Shown: positions 1 to 6,146, numbered from the stretch's first letter. The stretch: DNA of 15,163 bases from CAYUNA01 sp047629355 (GCA_047629355.1 JBLHWU010000164.1:1-15163); one strand, 5' to 3'. Made by a program: numbers and translations. The notes: a model not told the origin generated them from the sequence alone.

Positions 1-90
1 GCTTTCAAATTGCTTGCCCTCGACTGCCAAGTGAATGGGCAAATTAAAATGCTCGGGTACACCGCCGAGTCTTATGGTAACTTCATTCAT
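1..90 (-). CDS. Periplasmic substrate-binding-like protein (N-terminus only)
   Basis: The minus strand opens with ATG at 90 and stays open to the window edge, giving 30 residues that begin MNEVTIRLGGVPEHFNLPIH. The stretch R-x-GGVPEHFNLP followed by HLA is, from memory, typical of Bacteroidota proteins annotated as substrate-binding/NMT1-THI5-like (type 2 periplasmic binding fold), where the residues after the first beta strand read GGVPEHFNLPWH. No signal peptide is visible: the binding fold begins at residue 4, so the product may be cytoplasmic or may act without an exported form. A TAnnTTTG box ends only 4 bases before the ATG, so the mRNA may have almost no leader. Only the first tenth or so of the gene is present, so the assignment is tentative. 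Confidence 0.5.
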   Translation of the reverse strand, partial: MNEVTIRLGGVPEHFNLPIHLAVEGKQFES

Positions 91-94
91 GTTG

Positions 95-102
95 CAAATG
101 TA
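95..102 (-). promoter_or_regulatory. Bacteroidota -7 box (TACATTTG) for the gene starting at 90
   Basis: The minus strand reads TACATTTG, a full match to the Bacteroidota TAnnTTTG element. Its last base is 4 bases upstream of the ATG. With the usual box-to-start distance, transcription would begin at or next to the start codon. No clear -33 element was found. Confidence 0.55.
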
Positions 103-128
103 AAAAAGTCTGGAATATTTTGCTAACG

Positions 129-153
129 TTGTAAAACACCGATTGTTTTACAA
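129..153. promoter_or_regulatory. Inverted repeat upstream of the substrate-binding-like gene (possible operator)
   Basis: A perfect 10-bp dyad (TTGTAAAACA at 129-138, TGTTTTACAA at 144-153) surrounds the 5-base centre CCGAT. It lies about 40-63 bases upstream of the predicted transcription start of the minus-strand gene. There is no T-run in the right place for a terminator in either direction, so a regulator-binding site is the better reading. It also lies just downstream of the decayed receptor gene. Confidence 0.4.
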
Positions 154-173
154 AAAATTCACTTTTCCGACGG

Positions 174-672
174 CTAATTTACGCGACCACGTTCTTCCGC
201 CACTTCCGTTTGCCGTTTTCGGGCAGATTTCAATTTGTTGTTCCCAAAATTTCGGCTGTACGACAACTTAAATGTTCTAATACTAAGGTCAAATTCACTA
301 ATAGTTACCAAGTTTTGTTCAAAAAGTGGCTTTTTTTTGGTTACTTTTATGGTTTACAATGCCGTTTCATCTTCCTGCAATTGGATTAGGTCAAACGTGA
401 TTTTTTCACCCAGATTATTAATAGACTTGTTATCCTTTTACCATCGAAAAATCCGCTGCGGTTAGAAATGAAACATTAGCAAAAGGTAGTGGCTCGTTTG
501 TTTCATCTAAAATTTTACCAGAGATAGTTAATTGAGCAGATAGATTGGGAACATATAGAAAACACAGCCCAATGAACTGAATAGTAAGATGAGAAGATGC
601 TTCCCGATTAAGTATTTTTTTATTTAAAAAATAGGGAATTCGCACCATTTTCAATTCAATGAAAGACACCAA
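174..672 (-). pseudogene. Relic of an outer-membrane beta-barrel/TonB-type receptor gene
   Basis: Several fragments of one receptor lie in order on the minus strand. The 670-432 part encodes a hydrophobic leader and then LSAQLTISGKILDETNEP, LPFANVSF and MVKG, the start of a CarboxypepD_reg-like domain. It breaks at a TAA at 430-432. In another frame, 419-357 encodes LGEKITFDLIQLQEDETAL, the end of that domain. A TAA at 354-356 follows, and the same frame continues with TIKVTKKKPLFEQ, the linker before the plug. It then jumps directly to LSYSRNFGNNKLKSARKRQT and an acidic/basic end, which looks like the last barrel strand and C-terminus of this receptor class. Plug and nearly all of the barrel are missing. 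The frameshift, the nonsense codon and the internal deletion make this a dead gene. The intact receptor at 6171-8663 has the same overall architecture but a different tail, so it is a distant paralogue at most. Confidence 0.75.
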
Positions 673-741
673 TCTAAAAACAAAGATGCTTTTTTATCGT
701 CAAAAAAATGAAAAATCTACTTTTTTTTAAAATCCTTCGCC

Positions 742-749
742 TATCTTTA
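742..749 (+). promoter_or_regulatory. -7-like box (TATCTTTA) for the methyltransferase lipoprotein
   Basis: TATCTTTAC matches TAnnTTTG except for the last base and ends 21 bases before the ATG at 771. It lies inside the longer open frame that begins at 708, which supports the internal start at 771. Confidence 0.4.
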
Positions 750-770
750 CCACCAAACTTATCGTCACGT

Positions 771-1502
771 ATGCAACGAACTATATCTTTATTTTTTATC
801 AGTATTGGTTTTTCTTTTTTCATCAGCTGCGGCAGTGAACCAACCAGCGATACTTGGGAACAAAGCCGACAAGATTCCACCCAAACGAATACCTCTAACA
901 AAGAGACTACAAAAGAAAATGCGGCGGATAAAAGTCTAACCGACTTAATCGCAGACTACGACCCACCGAATCGGGAATTGTGGCAAAAACCACAATTGGT
1001 CATTGAAAAAATGGGCGACTTGAGCAATAAAACAGTCGCGGATATTGGCTCGGGTTCGGGTTCTTTTGCGCGTCGTTTAACACAGGTTGCAAAGAAGGTG
1101 ATTGCCATTGAAATTGACCCGCGCTTCGTGGAATACATGGACAGTATCAAAAGAGTAGAACTGTCTCCTACCTACCAAAGGCGCTTTGAAACAAGACTTG
1201 CGACCACCACCGATTCTAAAATAAAGACGAACGAGGCGGACATCATCATCATGGTCAACACCTATTTGTATGTCCAAGATAGAAAGGCTTATTTGAAGCA
1301 TTTATTGGACCGTTTGCCTGTAGGTGGACAGTTATTTATTGTTGATTTTAAAAAGAAAAGCATTCCATTGCGCAATCCTTCGCAGCGATTTAGAGTCCCG
1401 CTTTTTGAAGTAGAAAAAGAGTTAAAACAGATTGGTTTTAAAAATGTCGTTTCGGATGATAGAGCGTTGGATTATCAGTATATTGTGATTGCGGAGAAGT
1501 AA
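771..1502 (+). CDS. Lipoprotein with class I SAM-dependent methyltransferase domain
   Basis: The product is 243 residues. I start it at the ATG at 771 rather than 708 because residues 1-20 then form a clean lipoprotein signal (MQRTIS, a hydrophobic core, FFIS-Cys20). A promoter-like box also sits between the two starts. Residues 21-60 are a polar Ser/Thr/Gln-rich linker. The fold is Rossmann-like: motif I is VADIGSGSGSFARRL at about 89-103, the acidic residue ending strand 2 is in AIEID (Glu114), ADIIIMVNTYLYV is at 156-168, and LPVGGQLFIVDF is at 182-193. The linker WQKPQLVIEKMGDL before motif I is familiar from Bacteroidota methyltransferase-domain lipoproteins. Substrate unknown. An exported SAM-binding fold is odd because SAM is not expected outside the cytoplasm. 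The gene stands alone between a pseudogene and a convergent acetyltransferase. Confidence 0.8.
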   Translation: MQRTISLFFISIGFSFFISCGSEPTSDTWEQSRQDSTQTNTSNKETTKENAADKSLTDLIADYDPPNRELWQKPQLVIEKMGDLSNKTVADIGSGSGSFARRLTQVAKKVIAIEIDPRFVEYMDSIKRVELSPTYQRRFETRLATTTDSKIKTNEADIIIMVNTYLYVQDRKAYLKHLLDRLPVGGQLFIVDFKKKSIPLRNPSQRFRVPLFEVEKELKQIGFKNVVSDDRALDYQYIVIAEK

Positions 1503-1572
1503 AATACGCTGCACGATTGACGGCGTACGGCACACAAAAGAACAATACCCTTTGATTTTAAATTAGCTCCTA

Positions 1573-2109
1573 TTATTTAGACAATTCTATAAATCCAGAC
1601 AACTCAGTCCAAACGATTCGCACTGATTGGGTACTTCCACCACCATGCTTTTCTAGATCAAAAGGACAAGTTTCAGCTTCGTATCCGCCCCATTTTTTAT
1701 AAATCGCTCTTGCAGTAACATTCGCTTCAAATACCCATAAATAAAATTGAGTATCTGCATTTTGGTCGCGCAACCAAGCAACGGATTTTTCCATCAATTG
1801 CCGACCGACACCTTGTCCACGAACCGTTTTCGCAACGTGAATATTGTCAAGATATGCTCCCCATTTTTTATCGTAATTTTTAGATAAAACAATAAATCCG
1901 CAGAGTTTATCGCGTTCTTTAGCAAGCAGAACGAACAAACTTTCAGTTGCATTTTCTAATCGGTCTTTCCAAAAAGCAGTCCGTTCGATAAAGATTTCCT
2001 TATCCAAATAATCGTCGCTATAAATACCACGATAGTGTTCTTTCCAGCTCGTTGCGTGAAGGTGGGCGATGGTGATGGCGTCTGATTTTGTAGCGGGAGT
2101 GAAGATCAT
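1573..2109 (-). CDS. GNAT-family N-acetyltransferase
   Basis: This 178-residue protein has the usual GNAT size and order. Residues 1-25 (IFTPATKSDAITIAHLHATSW) form the first strand and helix. Residues 58-75 (LFVLLAKERDKLCGFIVL) are the central strands. DNIHVAKTVRGQGVGRQLM at 88-106 is motif A with the acetyl-CoA pyrophosphate loop R97-G-Q-G-V-G102. LWVFEANVTARAIYKKWGGY at 124-143 is motif B with the conserved Asn and Tyr. It transfers acetyl from acetyl-CoA to an amine, but the acceptor cannot be told from sequence. No partner gene is close: it converges with the methyltransferase lipoprotein 70 bases away. A weak promoter-like TATCTTGC lies on the minus strand near 2139-2146. Confidence 0.88.
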   Translation of the reverse strand: MIFTPATKSDAITIAHLHATSWKEHYRGIYSDDYLDKEIFIERTAFWKDRLENATESLFVLLAKERDKLCGFIVLSKNYDKKWGAYLDNIHVAKTVRGQGVGRQLMEKSVAWLRDQNADTQFYLWVFEANVTARAIYKKWGGYEAETCPFDLEKHGGGSTQSVRIVWTELSGFIELSK

Positions 2110-2204
2110 GTTTTAGGTTGAATTTACATCAAAAAAGAGGCAAGATAAGAGAATTACAATAATTATACAGGAAACTTCACATCCCATTGTTCAAAAAAAA
2201 TCTC

Positions 2205-2212
2205 TATGTTTG
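2205..2212 (+). promoter_or_regulatory. -7 box (TATGTTTG) for the small membrane protein
   Basis: TATGTTTG is a full TAnnTTTG match. It overlaps an upstream ATG at 2206, so that ATG is unlikely to be transcribed as a start codon. This favours translation from the in-frame ATG at 2251. A TTG at 2187-2189 is somewhat close for a -33 element. Confidence 0.4.
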
Positions 2213-2250
2213 TTAATCTTAAAAAGTCATTTCACAATAAAAAATCATTG

Positions 2251-2463
2251 ATGATATTTCGATTTTATACCCCCATTCTGATGCTCCAAATGTTTTGCCT
2301 TTACCATGCGTACTCTCGTCATACTGCGCAAAAATGGTATTTACTAATTATCTTTTTTCCTTTATTTGGCAGCTTGATTTATTTATATCAGACCTTTTAT
2401 TCCCGTCAAAATATTGATAGCATTTCGGAAGGAATCAAACATGTTTTTAAAAGTAATTATTGA
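2251..2463 (+). CDS. Small two-helix membrane protein, PLDc_N-like, probably truncated
   Basis: From the ATG at 2251 the product is 70 residues. It has two hydrophobic segments (IFRFYTPILMLQMFCLYHAY and KWYLLIIFFPLFGSLIYLY), then YSRQNIDSISEGIKHVFKSNY and a stop. The helix, HAY, KW, helix, P-x-x-GSLIYL pattern is like the phospholipase D N-terminal (PLDc_N) helical pair. In Bacteroidota I recall this pair at the front of longer TPR-containing proteins that continue after the Asn-Tyr where this one stops. That makes it likely to be a truncated copy. The stop lies inside a 17-base overlap with the end of the convergent membrane-protein-like ORF, which would fit a rearrangement joint there. An in-frame start at 2206 would add 15 residues but overlaps the promoter-like box. 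Confidence 0.5.
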   Translation: MIFRFYTPILMLQMFCLYHAYSRHTAQKWYLLIIFFPLFGSLIYLYQTFYSRQNIDSISEGIKHVFKSNY

Positions 2464-2773
2464 TTTCTTTTTTGTAAAATAAAGGCAAAGTCATCAAAAG
2501 GCTGATAGCGAATCCAAATTGATAAAAATCAATGTAAATAGCTTGTATTAATCTAAAGTACATCATTTTCTGGCTAATGGTATCGCCATATTGGTCAAGA
2601 ACTTGATAGCTCAAAAATCTACGAGAGCAAACCATGCAAAAGCCATTAAATATAAGTCCGTAAACCAATGGAAAGGCTACACTTCCAACGAATAAAATCC
2701 CAATTATTCTTTTTAAAAATGCTAAAAATAATTTTAAAGGACCATTTTTTAGTGTAGTGAACAAGTTGGTCAA
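2447..2773 (-). CDS. Membrane-protein-like ORF joined to a toxin remnant, function unknown
   Basis: The frame can be read as 108 residues from a TTG at 2773. The first 25 or so residues come from an out-of-frame reading of the toxin remnant and are probably not a real N-terminus. From about 2700 down to the stop the reading looks like part of a genuine protein. It has a hydrophobic segment (IIGILFVGSVAFPLVYGLIF), then NGFCMVCSRRFLSYQVLDQYGD, a second hydrophobic stretch (FGFAISLLMTLPLF) and a basic end KKEINNYF. I do not recognise the family. The most economical reading is the 3' part of a membrane-protein gene whose 5' part was lost when it became joined to the toxin gene. Confidence 0.3.
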   Translation of the reverse strand: MTNLFTTLKNGPLKLFLAFLKRIIGILFVGSVAFPLVYGLIFNGFCMVCSRRFLSYQVLDQYGDTISQKMMYFRLIQAIYIDFYQFGFAISLLMTLPLFYKKEINNYF

Positions 2774-2950
2774 AATCTTCGGTATCTGGCAAAATTGGTT
2801 TACTTTCCGGGAATTTTTCTAACTTCTTGGCTTCTGCCACAATGCCTCGGTGGACTTTTTTAGCAACCGACTCTGAAGCCGTTTCCTAAAAATAATCAGA
2901 AATACCTTTGAGTCTTTGGCGAGATTTAGGCGAAAAAATTACCTTGAATA
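2698..2950 (-). pseudogene. Dead RelE/ParE-family toxin
   Basis: Read on the minus strand just past the antitoxin, the frame gives KVIFSPKSRQRLKGISDYF, then a TAG at 2886-2888. The same frame continues with ETASESVAKKVHRGIVAEAK, KLEKFPESKPILPDTEDFD, QLVHYTKKWSFKIIF and SIFKKNN. The YTKKWSFKIIF strand and the overall order (N-terminal SP.A/S..L..I.DY, a central helix, then the YTKKWSFKI core) are those of Bacteroidota RelE/ParE-type toxins. The usual end (about 15-20 residues containing I..I.HT) is missing, and unrelated sequence begins near 2700. The frame also has no ATG: the codon expected for Met before Lys-Val-Ile is TTC. With no start codon, an internal stop and a missing C-terminus, it cannot make a functional toxin as written. 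Confidence 0.75.
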
Positions 2951-3229
2951 ATTTCCCCGTGTTTCCATTTCTTTTTCTAAATCTTCCAAAGAATAGAAAT
3001 CACCTTTTTCATAAACCGCCCGACTTTCTTGAATTTCTATCTTCAAACCTTTAGTAGTCGACCGTTTCATCGAAGGGTTATATACTGGAACTTCTTCTTT
3101 AATAGTCTTCTTTTTCATGGCTTGTTCGCGCACATACGCAGCTACCAACGTATTGAGAATACGCAACAAACTTGGGTCTGCTTGGTCAATGTGAAGGTGC
3201 AAATTTTGCCGCAATTGCTGGACTTCCAT
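2939..3229 (-). CDS. Antitoxin of a RelE/ParE-type toxin-antitoxin pair
   Basis: The product is 96 residues from the ATG at 3229. I prefer this to the longer frame from 3292 because MEVQQLRQNLHLHIDQADPS is how these small Bacteroidota antitoxins typically begin. Residues 1-36 form an N-terminal helical segment (LRQNLHLHIDQADPSLLRILNTLVAAYV). After a basic patch (MKKKTIKEE), residues 62-96 (LKIEIQESRAVYEKGDFYSLEDLEKEMETR) form the acidic helical tail that normally wraps the toxin. Its stop overlaps the expected toxin start, the usual tight antitoxin-first order. The partner toxin is dead, so this is now an orphan antitoxin; it may still bind its own promoter or neutralise related toxins elsewhere. 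Confidence 0.7.
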   Translation of the reverse strand: MEVQQLRQNLHLHIDQADPSLLRILNTLVAAYVREQAMKKKTIKEEVPVYNPSMKRSTTKGLKIEIQESRAVYEKGDFYSLEDLEKEMETRGNYSR

Positions 3230-3328
3230 AATCGAAATGCTTTTGATAAAAAAGCAAAAAATTGACTTTCTAAAAATAAGCACAATTTTCATATTATTTC
3301 AGATATAAAATAAAAACTTCCCACAATA

Positions 3329-3532
3329 TCAATCCAAATCCTCCACAATCCTCTGCACTCTCCCAACTTCCCCCGTATCCAATAGCACCTTAATCCCATG
3401 CGGATGCGTCTTCGAGTTCGTCAAAATGCGCTTAATGATACCGTCGGTCAATTCCCCCGTGCGCTGGTGTTGCTTTTGGACAACTTCTACAAATTGTCCA
3501 ATTTTTACGTTATTTCGATTCTTACCGTTCAT
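3329..3532 (-). CDS. ywbE: YwbE family protein
   Basis: This 67-residue protein matches the small YwbE family in length and sequence. It starts MNGKNRNNVKIGQFVEVV, followed by QKQHQRTGELTDGIIKRILT, the signature THPHGIKVLL, and ends GEVGRVQRIVEDLD. The family is widespread in Bacillota and Bacteroidota; its molecular role is not firmly established. The conserved QRTG, G.VK.ILT and HPHGIKV blocks suggest a small beta-rich (KOW/SH3-like) fold, which is my inference. It is a single gene with a promoter-like TACTTTTA box 17 bases upstream. Confidence 0.9.
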   Translation of the reverse strand: MNGKNRNNVKIGQFVEVVQKQHQRTGELTDGIIKRILTNSKTHPHGIKVLLDTGEVGRVQRIVEDLD

Positions 3533-3549
3533 ATTTTTTTTTTAAAAAG

Positions 3550-3557
3550 TAAAAGTA
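3550..3557 (-). promoter_or_regulatory. -7-like box (TACTTTTA) for ywbE
   Basis: The minus strand reads TACTTTTA, one base away from TAnnTTTG, 17 bases upstream of the ywbE ATG. Confidence 0.35.
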
Positions 3558-3642
3558 ATATTCTTAAGGAATGTTTCAGATTTCTTTGGTCTAAAACCTC
3601 TCAGTTCTGCATTTTTATAAAAAAAGAAAGCAGTCAATTTTT

Positions 3643-3650
3643 TACATTTG
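3643..3650 (+). promoter_or_regulatory. -7 box (TACATTTG) for the T9SS-tailed propeller protein
   Basis: TACATTTG is a full match to TAnnTTTG, 31 bases upstream of the ATG at 3682. No convincing -33 element. Confidence 0.5.
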
Positions 3651-3681
3651 TCCAAACTTTCAAGATCAATCAACACTAAAC

Positions 3682-4752
3682 ATGAAATCAACCTTAATTT
3701 TCTTATTCCTAATCCCAGCTTCCTTACTCTTTTCCCAAAATTATCAAAGTGCCGAAAGTGTCGAATACGATGCCAGTCAAGACCGTTGGTTGATTGCCAA
3801 TGGCGACAATATATTGCAACGTGCCAACGATGAAACAATTAGTTTTTTCGGTAATGGTAGCGCAACACATGGCATGGAAGTCATGGGCGATAACTTATTT
3901 GCGATAGATGGCAGCATCCTCCGTGGCTTCAATTTGGAGACGGAAGAAGAAGTCATGGCACTTCCAATTTCAGGTGCGATTTTCTTAAATGGCTTGACCA
4001 ACGATGGCATGAATACACTCTATGCAACTGATTTTGCCCTTAATAAAATCTATAAAATTGACGTATCCGACCTTGATAATCCATCATTTGAAATCATCCT
4101 AGAAAGTACTTTCGCCACCCCAAACGGCATCCTCTACGATGGCGATAACAACCGACTACTTTGGGTTACTTGGGGTGCCAATGCTTCTGTTCGAGCGGTT
4201 GATTTAAGTGATTTTTCCCTATCGCTTATCCAGCAAACAACATTGACTAATATTGATGGCATCGACAGTGACGCCGCCGGCAATGTTTATATTGCTTCGT
4301 GGGGACCTGCTAGAATTACCCGATTTGACAAAAACTTCGCGAACGCTGCGGAAACGGTAACAACACCAGCTTTGAGTAACCCCGCAGATATCGGCTACAG
4401 CATGACAACCAATGTCCTTGCGATTCCGGTGGGCGGCAACGTAATTTATGTCGAACTAGAAGCGCCTGTTGCCACAAATGACTTGGTGTTAGGCGATTTT
4501 TCTATGACTATTTTTCCAAACCCTGTAACTGAAAATAGCGTACTTCAATTTGAATTAAAAACCGCGGAAAAAGTAACTTTAGACCTTTATAATATCGAAG
4601 GGAAATTAATTACAAACCTTGTAAAAGGACAGCAACCAAATGGTTTACACAAAGTCGTTTTGGCAGGTTTAAATTTAAAAAATGGTGCTTATTTTTGTCG
4701 ATTGAAAGGAGAGATGCAAGAGCAGAGTTATCCGTTTGCAGTTCAAAAATAA
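3682..4752 (+). CDS. Secreted SMP-30/NHL-like beta-propeller protein with T9SS sorting tail
   Basis: The 356-residue product has a Sec signal peptide (MKSTLIFLFLIPASLLFSQ). Residues 20-265 carry repeated four-strand blade patterns (ESVEYDASQDRWLIAN, LNGLTNDGMNTLYATDF, PNGILYDGDNNRLLWVTWG, IDGIDSDAAGNVYIASWG, PADIGYSMTTNVLAIP). These resemble SMP-30/gluconolaconase or NHL six-bladed propellers, in which acidic residues near G(I/L)..D bind a metal. The last 84 residues (273-356) are a type A T9SS C-terminal domain: FPNPVTENSVLQFEL, the strand VTLDLYNIEGKLI, LNLKNGAYFCRLKG and a final basic residue. The protein is therefore likely exported through the outer membrane and attached to the surface or released. 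A lactonase-type activity is possible but not shown. It shares a terminator with the convergent Spy-like gene. Confidence 0.82.
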   Translation: MKSTLIFLFLIPASLLFSQNYQSAESVEYDASQDRWLIANGDNILQRANDETISFFGNGSATHGMEVMGDNLFAIDGSILRGFNLETEEEVMALPISGAIFLNGLTNDGMNTLYATDFALNKIYKIDVSDLDNPSFEIILESTFATPNGILYDGDNNRLLWVTWGANASVRAVDLSDFSLSLIQQTTLTNIDGIDSDAAGNVYIASWGPARITRFDKNFANAAETVTTPALSNPADIGYSMTTNVLAIPVGGNVIYVELEAPVATNDLVLGDFSMTIFPNPVTENSVLQFELKTAEKVTLDLYNIEGKLITNLVKGQQPNGLHKVVLAGLNLKNGAYFCRLKGEMQEQSYPFAVQK

Positions 4753-4762
4753 TTCATAAAAG

Positions 4763-4800
4763 AAGGGTTGTTTTTCTAAAATAGAAAAACAACCCTTTTT
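4763..4800. terminator. Bidirectional intrinsic terminator
   Basis: A perfect 15-bp stem (AAGGGTTGTTTTTCT at 4763-4777 with its complement at 4783-4797) and a 5-base loop AAAAT are followed by T's on the plus strand. A-rich sequence on the left side (about 4756-4764) gives a U-rich tail on the minus strand. It lies between the stop codons of two convergent genes. Confidence 0.85.
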
Positions 4801-4836
4801 GAATAACACCGCAGTGCTTTTATAGAATATTCAAGT

Positions 4837-5613
4837 CTAATTCTGCTCTATCGCTTTATCCTTCTGCATTTTCATTTCCTGCTTTTTCGCAGCTTTCTTC
4901 TCTCGAGCTTGCGCTTTCAATTCTTTCTGCATTTGCAACTGCTCTTTAGTCAAAATAGCATTCACTGCTTTATTTTCTTCCTTCCGAAATTGTTGAACCG
5001 TCGTTTTGGTATCTTCATTACCTGATTGATAAGCCGCCTGCTTTTTCGCGCCATAATCCATGTAAATCCCTTCAATTTGTTTTGCTTGGTCGTCAGACAA
5101 ATTCAATCTTTCTTTCATTTTTACAGTCCGCTTCTGTATTTTTTGCGTGTAGTCCCCTTCACCTCTTTTTTTACCAGGCATCGGCTTCTGGCGTGGAGAA
5201 GTCTGTACATGTCCTTTTGCTTTCGCTGCATCTTGACGCTCTCCTCGTTTGATTCGGGATTCCTCACGACGACCTTGTTTTTCCGCTCTAATTTTGGTCC
5301 ATTTGTCTGATTGTTCCTTCGTCAAATAAGTTCCAATTTCTGTTTCTTGCGCTGTTCGAATCTTTTCCATTTCCGGTCGCAACTGCGTACGGTCTTCTGT
5401 ATTTGCCCGCAAAGTCTGCATTTTTTCGGCATATTTTGCATTGACAACTTTCACTTTGGCTACTTGTTCGTCTGACAAAGACAATTGCTTCGTCATTTGT
5501 GCAGTTACCCGGTCAGTTCGGTTTTGCACGTCCATACCTCGTTTTTCCTGTGCTTGCATGGTTGTAAAACTTACCAAAAATAATGCTGCTAAAATGAATG
5601 ATTTGAATTTCAT
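4837..5613 (-). CDS. Spy/CpxP-like periplasmic protein with two LTXXQ-type units
   Basis: The product is 258 residues with a signal peptide (MKFKSFILAALFLVSFTTMQAQ). Two similar helical units follow. The first, about 33-108, contains QMTKQLSLSDEQVAKVKVVN and ends TYLTKEQSDKWTKI. The second, about 162-232, contains KMKERLNLSDDQAKQIEGIY and ends AILTKEQLQMQKEL. The pairing of LsLSdeQ and LTkEQ in each unit is the Spy/CpxP signature, so this looks like an internal duplication. The middle (110-155) and the C-terminus (233-258) are very rich in Lys, Arg and Gln. Spy and CpxP are periplasmic chaperone or stress proteins; a similar role is reasonable but not shown. Charge and periodicity suggest mostly helix. 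Confidence 0.75.
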   Translation of the reverse strand: MKFKSFILAALFLVSFTTMQAQEKRGMDVQNRTDRVTAQMTKQLSLSDEQVAKVKVVNAKYAEKMQTLRANTEDRTQLRPEMEKIRTAQETEIGTYLTKEQSDKWTKIRAEKQGRREESRIKRGERQDAAKAKGHVQTSPRQKPMPGKKRGEGDYTQKIQKRTVKMKERLNLSDDQAKQIEGIYMDYGAKKQAAYQSGNEDTKTTVQQFRKEENKAVNAILTKEQLQMQKELKAQAREKKAAKKQEMKMQKDKAIEQN

Positions 5614-5632
5614 AGATTAATATTTTATTTCT

Positions 5633-5862
5633 GTTTAAAAAATATACGACTAAATACTTTTCCTAAGGAATGAGGAAAAAATAAATTCACATTCTTGGGT
5701 AATTTATTTTAATCTTAGTTTTTTCTGTGAAACTGCCATTTATGTTGATATAATGGGCAATTTAAAAGTAAAAACTAAGAACAAAATAAACGTTGTTAGT
5801 TGGCGGACTTATTATTTTACCGTTCCTAAGTTTGGATTTCGATGGTTAAGACATTCTTTAGA
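5633..5862. repeat. Diverged fold-back element (about 230 bp)
   Basis: The two halves of this gap are imperfect reverse complements around a centre near 5743. Best-matching blocks are TTTATTTT..TCTTAGTTTTT (5703-5722) with its complement at about 5768-5790, TAAGGAATGAGGAAAAAATAA (5664-5684) with its complement at about 5807-5827, and GTTTAAAAAATAT (5633-5645) with ATTCTTTAGAC at the far end. The extent is an eye estimate. A short frame at 5753-5956 runs through it but looks like chance. The remainder of the gap up to 6047 shows nothing I can name. Confidence 0.5.
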
Positions 5863-6047
5863 CGCAAATTCTTCACGAAGTTTACGCCTTTTAGAAATAT
5901 TTAACGTTTTGCTATCCAAAAGAACAAATCTATTTTTTTCTATAAAGTTATCTTAAAATATAAACATGCTTCTCCTTCAATCGTTCTATGTAATCATCTA
6001 AAATTGCGATTTTACTTTACTTCCAATGATAATTAAAAGCAGTTCAA

Positions 6048-6139
6048 TAGACTTTATGAATGACGACTCTGGATAATTCGCAAACTATTGATTATCAATT
6101 ATTTGTAATTCTAAAAAAGCTACTCATTCATAAAGTCTA
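6048..6139. repeat. MITE-like element with perfect 16-bp terminal inverted repeats
   Basis: TAGACTTTATGAATGA (6048-6063) is repeated as its exact reverse complement at 6124-6139, with a 60-base AT-rich interior that has no coding frame. Both ends start with TA followed by GACTT. This would fit a TA target duplication as made by IS630/Tc1-type transposases, but the TA is part of the palindrome, so the duplication is not proven. The right end lies 7 bases upstream of the -7 box of the receptor gene. Confidence 0.6.
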
Positions 6140-6146
6140 ATAAAAG

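Noticed and set aside
708..770. Upstream ATG extending the methyltransferase lipoprotein by 21 residues
   Set aside because: It would put a basic segment before the lipoprotein signal, and a promoter-like box lies inside it.
1503..1572. GC-rich stretch CGCTGCACGATTGACGGCG between convergent genes, checked as terminator
   Set aside because: No stem with a proper loop and T-run was found.
5753..5956. 67-residue open frame on the plus strand
   Set aside because: It runs through one arm of the 230-bp fold-back, has no recognisable domain, and its composition looks like translated repeat DNA.
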